Assembly: GCA_028284885.1 (NCBI GenBank)
Contig: JANQQW010000094.1
Span: forward strand, 1 to 44,389
Source of the DNA: Planctomycetaceae bacterium
GTDB lineage: Bacteria > Planctomycetota > Planctomycetia > Planctomycetales > Planctomycetaceae
DNA: 44,389 bases
Direction of reading: 5' to 3'
Numbering within the stretch: the first letter of the stretch is position 1; every line of letters begins with the position of its first letter. The notes beneath the pieces are model-generated. The model ran no database searches. It was not told the DNA's origin and saw only the letters and a list, made by a program, of their open reading frames with translations. Of this stretch, positions 8,104 to 16,732 are shown one piece after another. Both the position numbers and the translations under genes were made by a program.

Positions 8104-9081
8104 ATGGCAATCGAGCGGGTCAGCGACGAACGGCCCACGTCGGGCGGGCAACCGAACCAGTCCGGAGGACGTTCCGACGCAGAGCTTCTCGACGCCTACT
8201 CCACGGCGGTGATCGACGTCGTCGGGGCCACGTTGCCGAGTGTCGTCACGGTCGCCGGAACGACCGGCCGCGGCGGCAGCGGGTCCGGATTCCTCGTCCA
8301 GCCGGACGGACTCGCCGTCACCAACAGCCACGTGGTCGGCGGGCGGAGCGAGTTGACGGCGACGACCGCGGAAGGCGACCGACTGCCGGCCCGCGTGCTG
8401 GGCGACGACCCGGAGACCGACGTCGCCGTCCTGCGGATCGCGGGGACCGACCTGCCGACGACGCGGCTTGGTGACTCCGCCGCCCTTCAACTCGGGCAAC
8501 TCGTCATCGCGATCGGCAGCCCGCTCGGTCTGCAGTCGACGGTTTCGACCGGTGTGGTCGGCGGCCTGGGCCGGTCGATGCGTGGCTACGAGGGGCGGTT
8601 GATCGAGAACGTCGTCCAGCACTCGGCCCCGATCAACCCGGGGAACTCCGGCGGGCCGCTGCTCGACTCGCGCGGCCGCGTCGTCGGCGTCAACACGGCC
8701 ACCGTCGCGATGGCGGAGGGGCTCGGGTTCGCTGTTCCCGCGAACACGGTCGAGTGGGTGCTCACCGAGATTCTCGAGCACGGCGAAGTCCGCCGCCGCC
8801 GCGTCGGCATCGTCGGGTCGACCGTCGTCCTGCCCCGGCAGCTCAGTCGCTCGCTCGACCTGCTGGGCGACCACGCCGTTCAAGTCGTCGAGGTCTCCAC
8901 ATCCGGTGCCGGCCACCGGGCCGGCTTGCGGCCGGGCGACTTGATCGTCGGCCTCGCCGGGAGAATCGTCGAGTCGGTCGACGACCTCCACCGACTGCTG
9001 ACCCGCGTCGCCGACGAGACCGTCGAGGTCGAAATCGTTCGCGACGGACGTCTCACCGTACTCGCACTTCCTGCTGGATGA
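8104..9081 (+). CDS. S1C (HtrA/DegP-like) serine protease with PDZ domain
   Basis: A 325-residue trypsin-fold protease. The triad is visible: His76 (TNSHVV), Asp106 (ETDVAVL) and Ser182 (NPGNSGGP). A PDZ domain spans roughly 235-325 (AGHRAGLRPGDLIVGLAG). The ATG at 8104 has GGGGAG at 8092-8097; extending upstream adds only low-complexity, arginine-rich sequence. No signal peptide or membrane helix is seen at the N-terminus (MAIERVSDERPTSGG). This differs from DegP/DegS-type proteins, which are exported or anchored. It may therefore act in the cytoplasm or use non-classical export. It is followed 33 bases later by a flavin reductase gene, so the two could share a transcript. Confidence 0.9.
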   Translation: MAIERVSDERPTSGGQPNQSGGRSDAELLDAYSTAVIDVVGATLPSVVTVAGTTGRGGSGSGFLVQPDGLAVTNSHVVGGRSELTATTAEGDRLPARVLGDDPETDVAVLRIAGTDLPTTRLGDSAALQLGQLVIAIGSPLGLQSTVSTGVVGGLGRSMRGYEGRLIENVVQHSAPINPGNSGGPLLDSRGRVVGVNTATVAMAEGLGFAVPANTVEWVLTEILEHGEVRRRRVGIVGSTVVLPRQLSRSLDLLGDHAVQVVEVSTSGAGHRAGLRPGDLIVGLAGRIVESVDDLHRLLTRVADETVEVEIVRDGRLTVLALPAG

Positions 9082-9114
9082 CGCCGGTACCTTCCCACTG
9101 CAAGGACGACCCAC

Positions 9115-10206
9115 GTGGCCTCCGCTCTCTTCGACTCCGTCTCGGTCGGCGATCTCGTACTTCCCAACCGCGTCGTGATGGCGCCCATGACGCGGGCCCG
9201 CGCCGGGAAGGAGCGGGTGCCGAACGCCCTGATGGCCGACTACTACGTCCAGCGGGCCTCGGCCGGGCTGATCCTGACCGAGGCGACGACGATCTCGCCG
9301 CAGGCGAACGGCTGGAACGAGTCTCCCGGCATCTACACCGACGAGATGGAGGCCGGCTGGGGCGAGGTCGTGAAGGCCGTGCACGAGGCGGGCGGGCGCA
9401 TCTTCCTCCAGCTGTGGCACTGCGGTCGTGCTTCGCACAGCAGTTTCCACGGCGGGGAGAAGGCGGTCGCACCCTCGGCGATCGCGATCGACGAGGAGTA
9501 CATCCACACGCCGGAGGGCAAGCAGCCGCACGAGACGCCACGCGCCCTCGAAACCGCCGAGCTCCCAGGCATCGCCGAGGACTACCCCCGCGCCGCCGAG
9601 CGGGCCCGAACCGCCGGCTTCGACGGCATCGAGGTCCACTCGGCGAACGGCTACCTCCTCGACGAGTTCCTGCAGTCGAAGACGAACCACCGCGACGACG
9701 CGTACGGCGGGAGCGTCGAGAACCGGTACCGACTGCTCGGCGAGGTCGTGACGGCCGTGACGTCGGTCTGGCCGGCGAACCGGGTCGGCGTCCGTCTCTC
9801 GCCGAACGGGGCCTTCAACGACATGGGCTCGCCCGACTACCGCGAGCAGTTCGCCTACGTCGCCCGGCAGCTGGACGCGTTCGGCCTGGCCTACCTGCAC
9901 GTGATGGACGGGCTCGGCTTCGGCTTCCACGAACTGGGCGATCCGATGACGCTCGCCGAGTTCCGTGACCACTTCCACGGCCCGCTGATGGGGAACTGCG
10001 GCTACACGAGGGAGGAGGCCGAGCAACGCGTCTCCGACGGCGACGCCGACCTGATCTCGTTCGGTCGGCCGTACATCAGCAACCCGGACCTCGTGGAGCG
10101 GTTCCGCAACGACTGGCCGCTGGCCGAGCCGGCGGAGGTCTCGGCGTGGTACTCGTCGACCGGCGCGGAGGGCTACACGGACTTCCCCGCGTACGAGGCG
10201 AGTTGA
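9115..10206 (+). CDS. Old-yellow-enzyme family alkene reductase
   Basis: A 363-residue FMN-binding TIM barrel of normal length for NemA/OYE-type reductases, which use NAD(P)H to reduce activated C=C bonds or nitro groups in the cytoplasm. Key features: LPNRVVMAPMTRARA near the start (Thr26 near FMN), QLWHCGRASH around 99-108, and His175, Asn178, Tyr180 in EVHSANGYLLDEFLQS (substrate-binding His/Asn pair and proton-donor Tyr). The C-terminal SFGRPYISNPDLVERF is the phosphate-binding and closing element. Translation starts at a GTG at 9115. It follows the HtrA-like gene closely; no regulator is adjacent. Confidence 0.94.
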   Translation: MASALFDSVSVGDLVLPNRVVMAPMTRARAGKERVPNALMADYYVQRASAGLILTEATTISPQANGWNESPGIYTDEMEAGWGEVVKAVHEAGGRIFLQLWHCGRASHSSFHGGEKAVAPSAIAIDEEYIHTPEGKQPHETPRALETAELPGIAEDYPRAAERARTAGFDGIEVHSANGYLLDEFLQSKTNHRDDAYGGSVENRYRLLGEVVTAVTSVWPANRVGVRLSPNGAFNDMGSPDYREQFAYVARQLDAFGLAYLHVMDGLGFGFHELGDPMTLAEFRDHFHGPLMGNCGYTREEAEQRVSDGDADLISFGRPYISNPDLVERFRNDWPLAEPAEVSAWYSSTGAEGYTDFPAYEAS

Positions 10207-10343
10207 GCGGTTGTCCGGCACGATCGGGTGTATCGTTCGCATCCGGCAGCGCTCTGGGCGAGTGCCCGCGGGCAACGTGGCGAGGTCCGGTCTCCGCGGG
10301 TACGCTCGACTCCTCTTAACACTCCTTCCGCCGGGCCGTTGCT

Positions 10344-12224
10344 ATGCACCGTTTGCTGCCGTCGTTGCTCGTTCTCGCCACGGTCACCACGCCGGCGATG
10401 GCTCAGGCCGTTGGTCGGGCCAACTCCGTCGGTCGCGCGTCTGGGCACGTGATCGCGTACCGCAGTCTGGGCAACGGCAAGGCGGTCGGGGTGTCGTCGC
10501 CGTTGCACGTCCGGGTGGAAGAGGCCGACCCCGGCCGCGTGCGGGTCGGGTTCTTCGAGTCCGAGGTGGCCGGCAGCGGCGACCAGTGGCGGGCCGCCGG
10601 CTGGACGGCTGCCCTCGCCGCCTCCATGCTGCTCGACTTCGACGCGAGGACGTCGCGGATCGCGTTCGACGTCGAGGGACGCATCGACGGTCCCAGCGCC
10701 GGCGGGCTGATGACGGTCGCCGTGATGGCGGCCGTTCGTGGCGACGGCATCCGTCGCGACGCCACGATGACCGGGACCATCAACCCCGACGGGCGGATCG
10801 GGCCGGTCGGCGGAATCGCGCAGAAGATCGAGGCCGCGGCCGCCATCGGCAAGAAGCTCGTGCTCATCCCGGCCGGCACACGGTTCCAGGAGGACGTCAA
10901 CGTCGGGAAGAAGATCGACCTCGTCGCCAAGGGGCAGGGGCTGGGCGTGAAGGTGCTGCAGGTGCCCGACATCTGGACGGCGTACCGCGAGCTGACCGGC
11001 GAGCGGCTGCCGCGGGCCGAGGCGACGCAGCCCCCGCAGGCGAGCCCCGAGTTCGTCAAGCGGGTGTCCGACCTGTACGACGACTGGGCCGGCATGCTGA
11101 AGGCGAAGACGGCCGAGTTCGAGGCGATCAGCGACGACTTCAAGACCGAGTACACGGACGAACTCGTCGAGGAGTCCGACCAGTACCTGAAGTACGCCCG
11201 AGGACTCAAGGAGGAGGGCCGGTACGCGGCCGCGTTCAGCGACCTGACCGCCGCCGTGTCGCGGATGACGTCGGCGATCGAGAGCAGCCGGTGCGTCGAG
11301 GAGGACGACCGCCGGGGCGTCGAGGCGATGATTCGACGGGTGCGGGACGACGGTTGGCTCGACCGCGACGTCGAGGCGACGCTCGGCAAGTTCCGCGACT
11401 TCAGCCCGGCGACCATCGAGCAGCTGTCGATCTACATCGAGGCGGTCGACTTCCTGACGGCCGGACTGGCCTTCCAGGTCTACGCCGACGACATCCTCGC
11501 CGGCATGCCGAAGTCCGGTGAGGACGAACGATGGGAGCACGGGCACGACGCGGCCGAGTACCAGAAGCTCGCGGCACTGAACTTCGTCGGGGCACGACAG
11601 ATGCTCGCCGAGGCCAAGCGGCTCGGCGGCAGCCCCCTCGCCGACGACGCCCCGGTCCTCGTCATGGCCCAGTACTTCCTCCGCGCCACCGACGCCAACA
11701 TCGAGATGCTCGAGGAGTCGGTGATCGAGCCGGCCGCCAACCAGCTCGGCATCCCGCAGGAACGGCTGCAGAACCGGCTCAGCGAGATCGACGAGGACTT
11801 CGCCTCGTTGATGATCACCCGGCGGCGACTGGTCCCCCAGCTCGTGAACGTGTTCGGCGAGGGCGACTCCCTCGCGTACGGTCTGCTCGGCGTGACGGCC
11901 GACATGTACGCGAGGTCCTCCTCGATCGTCGCCCAGTACTACTCCATGCAGCTGGTTCGCGACGAGGACGGCTACCTCGTGGGGGTGAAGGAGGAGGGGA
12001 AGCTCGCCGACTGGCTGATGATGTCCGACGAGCAGACGCGGCGGACGATTCGCGAACTCGTCGAGGCGGGCGTCGACCCCTCCACCTGCGTCAGCTACTA
12101 CGAGCCGGCCAAGGTGGCCCAAGGGCGGGACGTCTACGAGAAGCTGTACGCCCTGCAGGCGTACTTCCGCGCGAACGCGATCGCGCGGGCGCTCAAGCGG
12201 TTGGCCCCCCCGAAGTCGCCTTGA
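10344..12224 (+). CDS. Exported Lon-type (S16) protease-domain protein
   Basis: A 626-residue protein with a signal peptide (MHRLLPSLLVLATVTTPAMAQA, hydrophobic to about 20, likely cut after AMA). Residues about 90-210 form a Lon proteolytic domain: Ser118 in DGPSAGGLM and Lys161 in GGIAQKIEAA, spaced 43 residues apart exactly as in the Lon Ser-Lys dyad. INPDGRIGPVGG and VLIPAG also match. There is no AAA+ ATPase domain. Residues 230-626 are mostly helical, acidic and without a recognised domain. Lon normally acts in the cytoplasm on unfolded substrates with ATP, so a stand-alone exported version must work without ATP, perhaps as a processing or quality-control protease in the envelope. The localisation and role are inference. 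Confidence 0.82.
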   Translation: MHRLLPSLLVLATVTTPAMAQAVGRANSVGRASGHVIAYRSLGNGKAVGVSSPLHVRVEEADPGRVRVGFFESEVAGSGDQWRAAGWTAALAASMLLDFDARTSRIAFDVEGRIDGPSAGGLMTVAVMAAVRGDGIRRDATMTGTINPDGRIGPVGGIAQKIEAAAAIGKKLVLIPAGTRFQEDVNVGKKIDLVAKGQGLGVKVLQVPDIWTAYRELTGERLPRAEATQPPQASPEFVKRVSDLYDDWAGMLKAKTAEFEAISDDFKTEYTDELVEESDQYLKYARGLKEEGRYAAAFSDLTAAVSRMTSAIESSRCVEEDDRRGVEAMIRRVRDDGWLDRDVEATLGKFRDFSPATIEQLSIYIEAVDFLTAGLAFQVYADDILAGMPKSGEDERWEHGHDAAEYQKLAALNFVGARQMLAEAKRLGGSPLADDAPVLVMAQYFLRATDANIEMLEESVIEPAANQLGIPQERLQNRLSEIDEDFASLMITRRRLVPQLVNVFGEGDSLAYGLLGVTADMYARSSSIVAQYYSMQLVRDEDGYLVGVKEEGKLADWLMMSDEQTRRTIRELVEAGVDPSTCVSYYEPAKVAQGRDVYEKLYALQAYFRANAIARALKRLAPPKSP

Positions 12225-12236
12225 GGTCGTCCGGAC

Positions 12237-12644
12237 GTGCGATACCTCGTGCGAGCCCGCGTGAAGCCCGGTTGCGAGCGTGAACTGCTCGCGGCGATCG
12301 AGGACGGGTCGCTCGGACGGGGGTCGGTCGCCGGCGGCGAGTACCTGCGGAACATGCAGTCGGCCCGGTCGTGCGAGGACGGGACGGCTCGGTGGATCGA
12401 GGTCTGCTACTGTGCCACGCCGCTCGAGGAGGAGCGGCCGTACTGGGAGGCCTTCTTCGAGTTGGAGAAGGTGCAGGACGCCCATGCCCGGCACCGCTGC
12501 CACGACGAGACCGGGCGCGAGCCGTGGGCCTGCGGCGACTGCGACTGCACGGAGCGGCTGGAGGCGGTCGTCGAGACGTGGGGCGAGCCGTTCATGGACG
12601 TGCTCCGCCGTGTCGTCGAGGACCGGACGACGCCCGGCGGCTGA
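12237..12644 (+). CDS. Conserved hypothetical protein, cysteine-rich
   Basis: A 135-residue soluble protein starting at a GTG 12 bases after the Lon-like gene. I recall similar proteins in cyanobacteria and planctomycetes but no assigned function. It opens with a strand-rich RYLVRARVKPG segment, followed by an EVCYCATPLEEERPYWEAFF stretch. It then carries clustered cysteines: CYC near 60-62, RHRCHDE, and the compact CGDCDCTERLE near 101-110. The Cys/His spacing could bind a metal such as zinc or an Fe-S cluster, but this is inferred only from residue pattern. The first half resembles a small ferredoxin-like alpha/beta fold. No partner is obvious from the neighbours. Confidence 0.75.
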   Translation: MRYLVRARVKPGCERELLAAIEDGSLGRGSVAGGEYLRNMQSARSCEDGTARWIEVCYCATPLEEERPYWEAFFELEKVQDAHARHRCHDETGREPWACGDCDCTERLEAVVETWGEPFMDVLRRVVEDRTTPGG

Positions 12645-12726
12645 TCTCCGAGCGCTCGCAATCGCCCCGGCCCCGCCGTATCGTGGCCCGTTCCACCAAG
12701 ACGTGCTCGCGACGGGGGACGAGGCT

Positions 12727-13002
12727 GTGACGCGCAACGCGAGGATCGGGCTGGTCCTCTTCACCGTGTACCTGCTGTTGTACGGCGGGTTCGTGCTGCT
12801 GAACGCCTTCTCGCCCGAGACGATGGAACGGCCGGTCCTCGCCGGCGTGAACCTCGCGATCGTGTACGGCTTCGGGCTGATCGTCGCTGCCCTGGCGCTG
12901 GCCCTCCTCTACGGCTGGATGTGCGGGCCGGACGAGTTGCCCGCGTCCACCCCGAACGCCACCGAGTCGACCGAGCCCTCGCAGTCGGAGGGGGACGCTT
13001 GA
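12727..13002 (+). CDS. DUF485 small membrane protein
   Basis: A 91-residue protein with two hydrophobic helices (about 5-28, LVLFTVYLLLYGGFVLL, and about 39-65, GVNLAIVYGFGLIVAALALALLYGW) and an acidic Ser/Thr/Glu-rich tail. This matches DUF485, the YjcH-type partner usually encoded just before acetate or other monocarboxylate sodium symporters. A GTG at 12727 with a purine-rich stretch upstream is the likely start. Its TGA stop overlaps the TTG start of the symporter (TTGA), so the two are translationally coupled. It probably assists or modulates the transporter in the inner membrane. Confidence 0.88.
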   Translation: MTRNARIGLVLFTVYLLLYGGFVLLNAFSPETMERPVLAGVNLAIVYGFGLIVAALALALLYGWMCGPDELPASTPNATESTEPSQSEGDA

Positions 13003-14948
13003 TCTACGAAGCCTCACCGGTCGCCGTCGCCGTCTTCGCGGCGTTCGTCGCCGTCACGCTCGGCATCAGCTTCTACCTCGGCGGCAAGGCGAAGTCCTCG
13101 CAGGGCTACTTCGCCGCTCACGGGCAGATTCCCTGGTTCGTCAACGGTGTCGCCTTCGCCGGCGACTACCTCTCGGCCGCGTCGTTCCTCGGCATCTGCG
13201 GCATGATCGCCTTCTACGGCTACGACGGCTTCCTCTACTCCATCGGGTATCTGGCCGGCTGGATCGTCGCGTTGTTCGTCATCGCCGAACCGATGAAGCG
13301 GCTCGGCAAGTTCACCTTCGCCGACGCCCTCGACGCCCAGTTCCAGTCCCGCGGCATCAAGCTCGCCGCCGGCATCAGCACGCTCGCCGTCAGCGTCTTC
13401 TACCTCATCCCGCAGATGGTCGGAGCCGGCGTCCTCGTCGAACCGCTCCTCGGCTTCGACCACTGGGTCGGCGTGGTGATGGTCGGGACGGTGGTCATCG
13501 TGATCGTGGTGACGGCCGGCATGGTCTCCACGACGTGGGTCCAGTTCCTGAAGGGCTCGCTGCTCGTCGTCTTCAGCGCCGTGCTGACCGTGATGATCCT
13601 CGCCCGCGGCTTCACGGTGGCGGAGGGGGGCGTCGACGGCCACGCGTTCCGCACGGTCGGCCCGGTCGCCGAGGCGAACCTCGAGGCCGAGCTGCAAGCG
13701 CTCGACGGCTTCGGAGAGGCCAAGGTCGTGTCTCCCTCCGGCTCCTGGGTGGGCAAGCCGTTCGTTCGCGTCGAGGTGGGCAGCGGCGACGACGGATACG
13801 TCATGGTCTGGAGCAAGTCGACGACCGACGACGGCCGGATCGTCCTTCGTGAGGCCCAGACCGAGACCGTCGAGGACGGCGTGCCGTTCGTGAACGGCCG
13901 CAAGCAGACGAAGGAGCACGACCTGCACCCTGTCGGAACCGTTGCCTCGCTGGAGGGCGGCGAGACGGAGTCCGGCTCCGTCGGACCGTTGTCGTTCTTC
14001 AGCACGCTGCAGAAGGCCGACGTCGTCCTGTGGGGCAAAGAGGTCGTCACCGAAGAGTCCGGTCGGAAGGTGACCGTCTACTACCAGAAGCCGACGCCCG
14101 GCAACCGCATTCTCCGCCCCGGCGAGCACCCGCGGTTCGCCGGCATCCGCAGCGACGAGCCGCTGAAGAAGCTGAACTTCCTCTCGTTGATGCTGGCGCT
14201 CTTCTGCGGGACGGCGTCGCTGCCGCACATCCTCATCCGGTACTACACCGTGAAGGACGCCGCCGCCGCCCGGAAGAGCACGATCGTCGGCATCGCCAGC
14301 ATCGGCTTCTTCTACGTCCTCACGCTGTACCTCGGCCTGGGGGCCATGACGAGCGGGGCGATGGACGTCACCAACAGCAACATGGCCGCCCCCCTGCTCG
14401 CCAAGAGCATGGGCGAGTGGCTGTTCGCCGTCATCTCGGCGATCGCCTTCACCACGGTGCTCGGCACGGTCAGTGGCCTGATCCTGGCGTCCGCCGGGGC
14501 CGTCACGCACGACCTGATGGCCAACGTGATGAAGGTGGAACTGGCCGACCACCAACAGGTCCGCGTGGCGAAGCTGGCCTCGGTCGTCGTCGGCGTGATC
14601 GCGATCGCCCTCGGCATCCTGTTCGAGGACTTCAACGTCAGCTACCTCGTCGGCTGGGCGTTCAGCGTGGCGGCTTCCGCCAATCTGCCGTCGCTGGTGA
14701 TGATCCTCTTCTGGAAGGGCGTCACGAAGGAGGGCGTGATCGCAGCCGTCGTCGTCGGGATGACGAGCTCCCTCGGCTGGATCCTCCTCAGCGCCGACTC
14801 CTTCCAGAAGGTGTACGGCTACTCGTCGACGGAGGCCGCCGAGGCCGCGCTCGTCCCGTTCAGCCAACCCGGCATCGTGACGATCCCGCTCGGCTTCCTG
14901 ACGTTGGTCGTCGTCTCGCTGCTGACCAAGAAGAACGTTCCGGCGTAG
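12999..14948 (+). CDS. Solute:sodium symporter, ActP/VC_2705-like, with large soluble insert
   Basis: A 649-residue sodium/solute symporter (SSSF fold) with about 13 transmembrane helices. Conserved blocks include GDYLSAASFLGICGMIAFYGYDG (split at about 55-77), FLIPQMVGAG-type sequence near 136-144, and LPHILIRYYTVKDAAAARKS-type sequence near 408-425. The TTG start at 12999 follows GGAGGGGG (12987-12994) and overlaps the DUF485 stop. Residues about 205-390 form a hydrophilic insert between membrane helices with strand-rich sequence (GKPFVRVEV, DDGYVMVWSKST, RKVTVYYQKP). An insert here occurs in the VC_2705 subfamily, but about 185 residues is long. The substrate is probably acetate or a similar short-chain acid, inferred from the DUF485 partner. 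Confidence 0.9.
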   Translation: MIYEASPVAVAVFAAFVAVTLGISFYLGGKAKSSQGYFAAHGQIPWFVNGVAFAGDYLSAASFLGICGMIAFYGYDGFLYSIGYLAGWIVALFVIAEPMKRLGKFTFADALDAQFQSRGIKLAAGISTLAVSVFYLIPQMVGAGVLVEPLLGFDHWVGVVMVGTVVIVIVVTAGMVSTTWVQFLKGSLLVVFSAVLTVMILARGFTVAEGGVDGHAFRTVGPVAEANLEAELQALDGFGEAKVVSPSGSWVGKPFVRVEVGSGDDGYVMVWSKSTTDDGRIVLREAQTETVEDGVPFVNGRKQTKEHDLHPVGTVASLEGGETESGSVGPLSFFSTLQKADVVLWGKEVVTEESGRKVTVYYQKPTPGNRILRPGEHPRFAGIRSDEPLKKLNFLSLMLALFCGTASLPHILIRYYTVKDAAAARKSTIVGIASIGFFYVLTLYLGLGAMTSGAMDVTNSNMAAPLLAKSMGEWLFAVISAIAFTTVLGTVSGLILASAGAVTHDLMANVMKVELADHQQVRVAKLASVVVGVIAIALGILFEDFNVSYLVGWAFSVAASANLPSLVMILFWKGVTKEGVIAAVVVGMTSSLGWILLSADSFQKVYGYSSTEAAEAALVPFSQPGIVTIPLGFLTLVVVSLLTKKNVPA

Positions 14949-14952
14949 TCCC

Positions 14953-15858
14953 GTGCCCGACGTCGAGTGGAACAAGAAGGTCTGGGACGGCGGGTACGAC
15001 TGGAGTGCCGGCGGCGACAACTGGTCGTCCGCGTGGGGCTCGCCGGAAGCCCAGTGGACGTGGTCGCTGCGGCCGCGGATCGAACGGTTCCTCCCGACCG
15101 GGACGATTCTCGAGGTCGGCCCCGGGTTCGGCCGGTGGAGCCAGTTCCTCGCCGGCCTCTGCGACAGGCTCGTCCTCGTCGACCTCTCCGAGCAGTGCAT
15201 TGCCGCCTGCCGCGAACGTTTCGAGTCGCAACGGCACGTCCAGTTCCACGTCAACGACGGCACGTCGCTGGACATGGTGGAGGACGGCACGGTCGACCTG
15301 GCCTTCAGCTTCGACTCGCTCGTGCACGCCGAGATGGACGTGCTCGAGGGGTACCTCGACCAGCTCCAGCGGAAGCTCTCGCCGGACGGCGTGGTCGTGT
15401 TCCACCACTCGAACCTCGGCAGCTTCCGCTACTTCGCCTTCACGCGGTGGCTGGAGGACCGGCTGAAGCCGCGGGGTTCGATCGCGGAGACGCTCTCGGC
15501 CGACGACGAGCAAGCCGAGCGACGGCCGGGGCTCGCGAAGCGGTTCGTGAAGGCGATGGCCGACGTGGCGATGGCCCTGCGGATCGTCGACCGGTCGCAC
15601 ATGCGGGCCCTCAGCGTGTCGGCCCCGCGGTTTCGCGAGGCGGCCGAGTCGCGAGGACTCTCCTGCGTCTCGCAGGAGATCGTCCGCTGGGGCTTCAGCC
15701 GCCGCCCGATCGACTGCATCTCGGTGCTGACGCGTGAAGGTTCCAAGTGGGCGACGGCCGGGCGGGTCGTCGTCAACAAGGACTTCATGCGGGAGGCGAA
15801 GTCGGTCAAGTCGCTCGCCGGGCTGTACGGGCAGCAGGAGGTGAGTGTCGTCGACTAG
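14953..15858 (+). CDS. Class I SAM-dependent methyltransferase
   Basis: A 301-residue Rossmann-fold methyltransferase. Motif I is ILEVGPGFGRW (52-62). The acidic end of strand 2 is VLVDLSEQCI, and LAFSFDSLVH corresponds to motif IV. The C-terminal third (VIVNKDF-like RVVVNKDFMREAKSVKSL) is less typical. The N-terminus WNKKVWDGGYDWSAGGDNWSSAWG is rich in Trp and Gly and may bind substrate. The target molecule is unknown; family resemblance is to small-molecule or sugar-moiety methyltransferases. The GTG start at 14953 lies four bases after the symporter stop. Its TAG stop shares bases with the stop of the convergent sirtuin gene. Confidence 0.88.
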   Translation: MPDVEWNKKVWDGGYDWSAGGDNWSSAWGSPEAQWTWSLRPRIERFLPTGTILEVGPGFGRWSQFLAGLCDRLVLVDLSEQCIAACRERFESQRHVQFHVNDGTSLDMVEDGTVDLAFSFDSLVHAEMDVLEGYLDQLQRKLSPDGVVVFHHSNLGSFRYFAFTRWLEDRLKPRGSIAETLSADDEQAERRPGLAKRFVKAMADVAMALRIVDRSHMRALSVSAPRFREAAESRGLSCVSQEIVRWGFSRRPIDCISVLTREGSKWATAGRVVVNKDFMREAKSVKSLAGLYGQQEVSVVD

Positions 15859-16610
15859 CGATCGTCACCGAGCGCGGCGACGATCGCCGTGAACGTCTCG
15901 CCGAGCGGTTCGTGCAGAACGAGGTCGGCGACGTCGTCGAGTGGGGTCGGGTCGCGGTTGACGATCACCAGCGTCGCACCGTGCGACTTGGCGATTTCCG
16001 GCAGGCTGGCGGCCGGCTGCACCACGAGGGAGGAGCCGAGGGCGAGGAACAGGTCGGCCTCCTGGCTCCACGTGGCCGCGTCGAGGAGCGTCGTCTCGTC
16101 GAGTGGCTGGCCGAACGAGATCGTCGCGTGCTTCATCACGTCGCTGCCGCACGACTCGCAGACCGGCAGTTCGCCGGTCTCCCGGAATGCCGTCGTCAGC
16201 GGGTCGGTCTCGTAGCGGGCATCGCAGTCGAGGCAGGTGACGTGCATCGCGTTGCCGTGCAGTTCGCGGACGTTCCTGCTGCCGGCCCGCTGGTGCAGGT
16301 CGTCGATGTTCTGCGTGATCACGCCCCGCAGCCGGCCGGCGGCCTCCCAGTCGGCGAGGGCCTGGTGCAGCACGTTCGGCTCGGCGTCCCGCATGGAGGG
16401 GTGCACCTCGGACTTCTGCCGCCAGTACTCGCGGCGGGCGTCACGGTCGGCGAGGAACTCGTCGAAGTAGACGGTCCGGGACTTGGACCAAACCCCACCC
16501 GGCGAGCGGAAGTCCGGGATCCCGCTCTCGGTGCTCACGCCCGCTCCTGTGAAGGCGACGGCGGACTTCGACTCGCGGAGCCACTCGGCGATCCGTTCGG
16601 CAGGCGTCAT
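15855..16610 (-). CDS. NAD-dependent protein deacylase (Sir2/sirtuin)
   Basis: A 251-residue sirtuin of typical bacterial length. It removes acyl groups from lysine using NAD+, in the cytoplasm. Diagnostic features: GAGVSTESGIPDFRS (22-36, NAD binding), TQNIDDLH (99-106), the catalytic His118 in LHGN, the zinc cysteines Cys126/129 and Cys151/154 (CLDC and CESC), and ALGSSLVVQPA near the end. The ATG at 16610 is chosen; an in-frame ATG at 16706 would add 32 non-conserved residues. It is convergent with the methyltransferase: the two stops overlap in a CTAG at 15855-15858. No acetyl-CoA synthetase is adjacent to suggest a specific substrate. Confidence 0.93.
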   Translation of the reverse strand: MTPAERIAEWLRESKSAVAFTGAGVSTESGIPDFRSPGGVWSKSRTVYFDEFLADRDARREYWRQKSEVHPSMRDAEPNVLHQALADWEAAGRLRGVITQNIDDLHQRAGSRNVRELHGNAMHVTCLDCDARYETDPLTTAFRETGELPVCESCGSDVMKHATISFGQPLDETTLLDAATWSQEADLFLALGSSLVVQPAASLPEIAKSHGATLVIVNRDPTPLDDVADLVLHEPLGETFTAIVAALGDDR

Positions 16611-16732
16611 GTCGTGGGGGCCTCGGTCGCGGTTGGTTGGAACGTCGATGTCGTGTCGGACACGCCCACCAGTTTGACGTTCGCCCACCGTCGCGGCGAC
16701 AATCACGCGGTCCCGAAGCCTCGGAGCTCACC

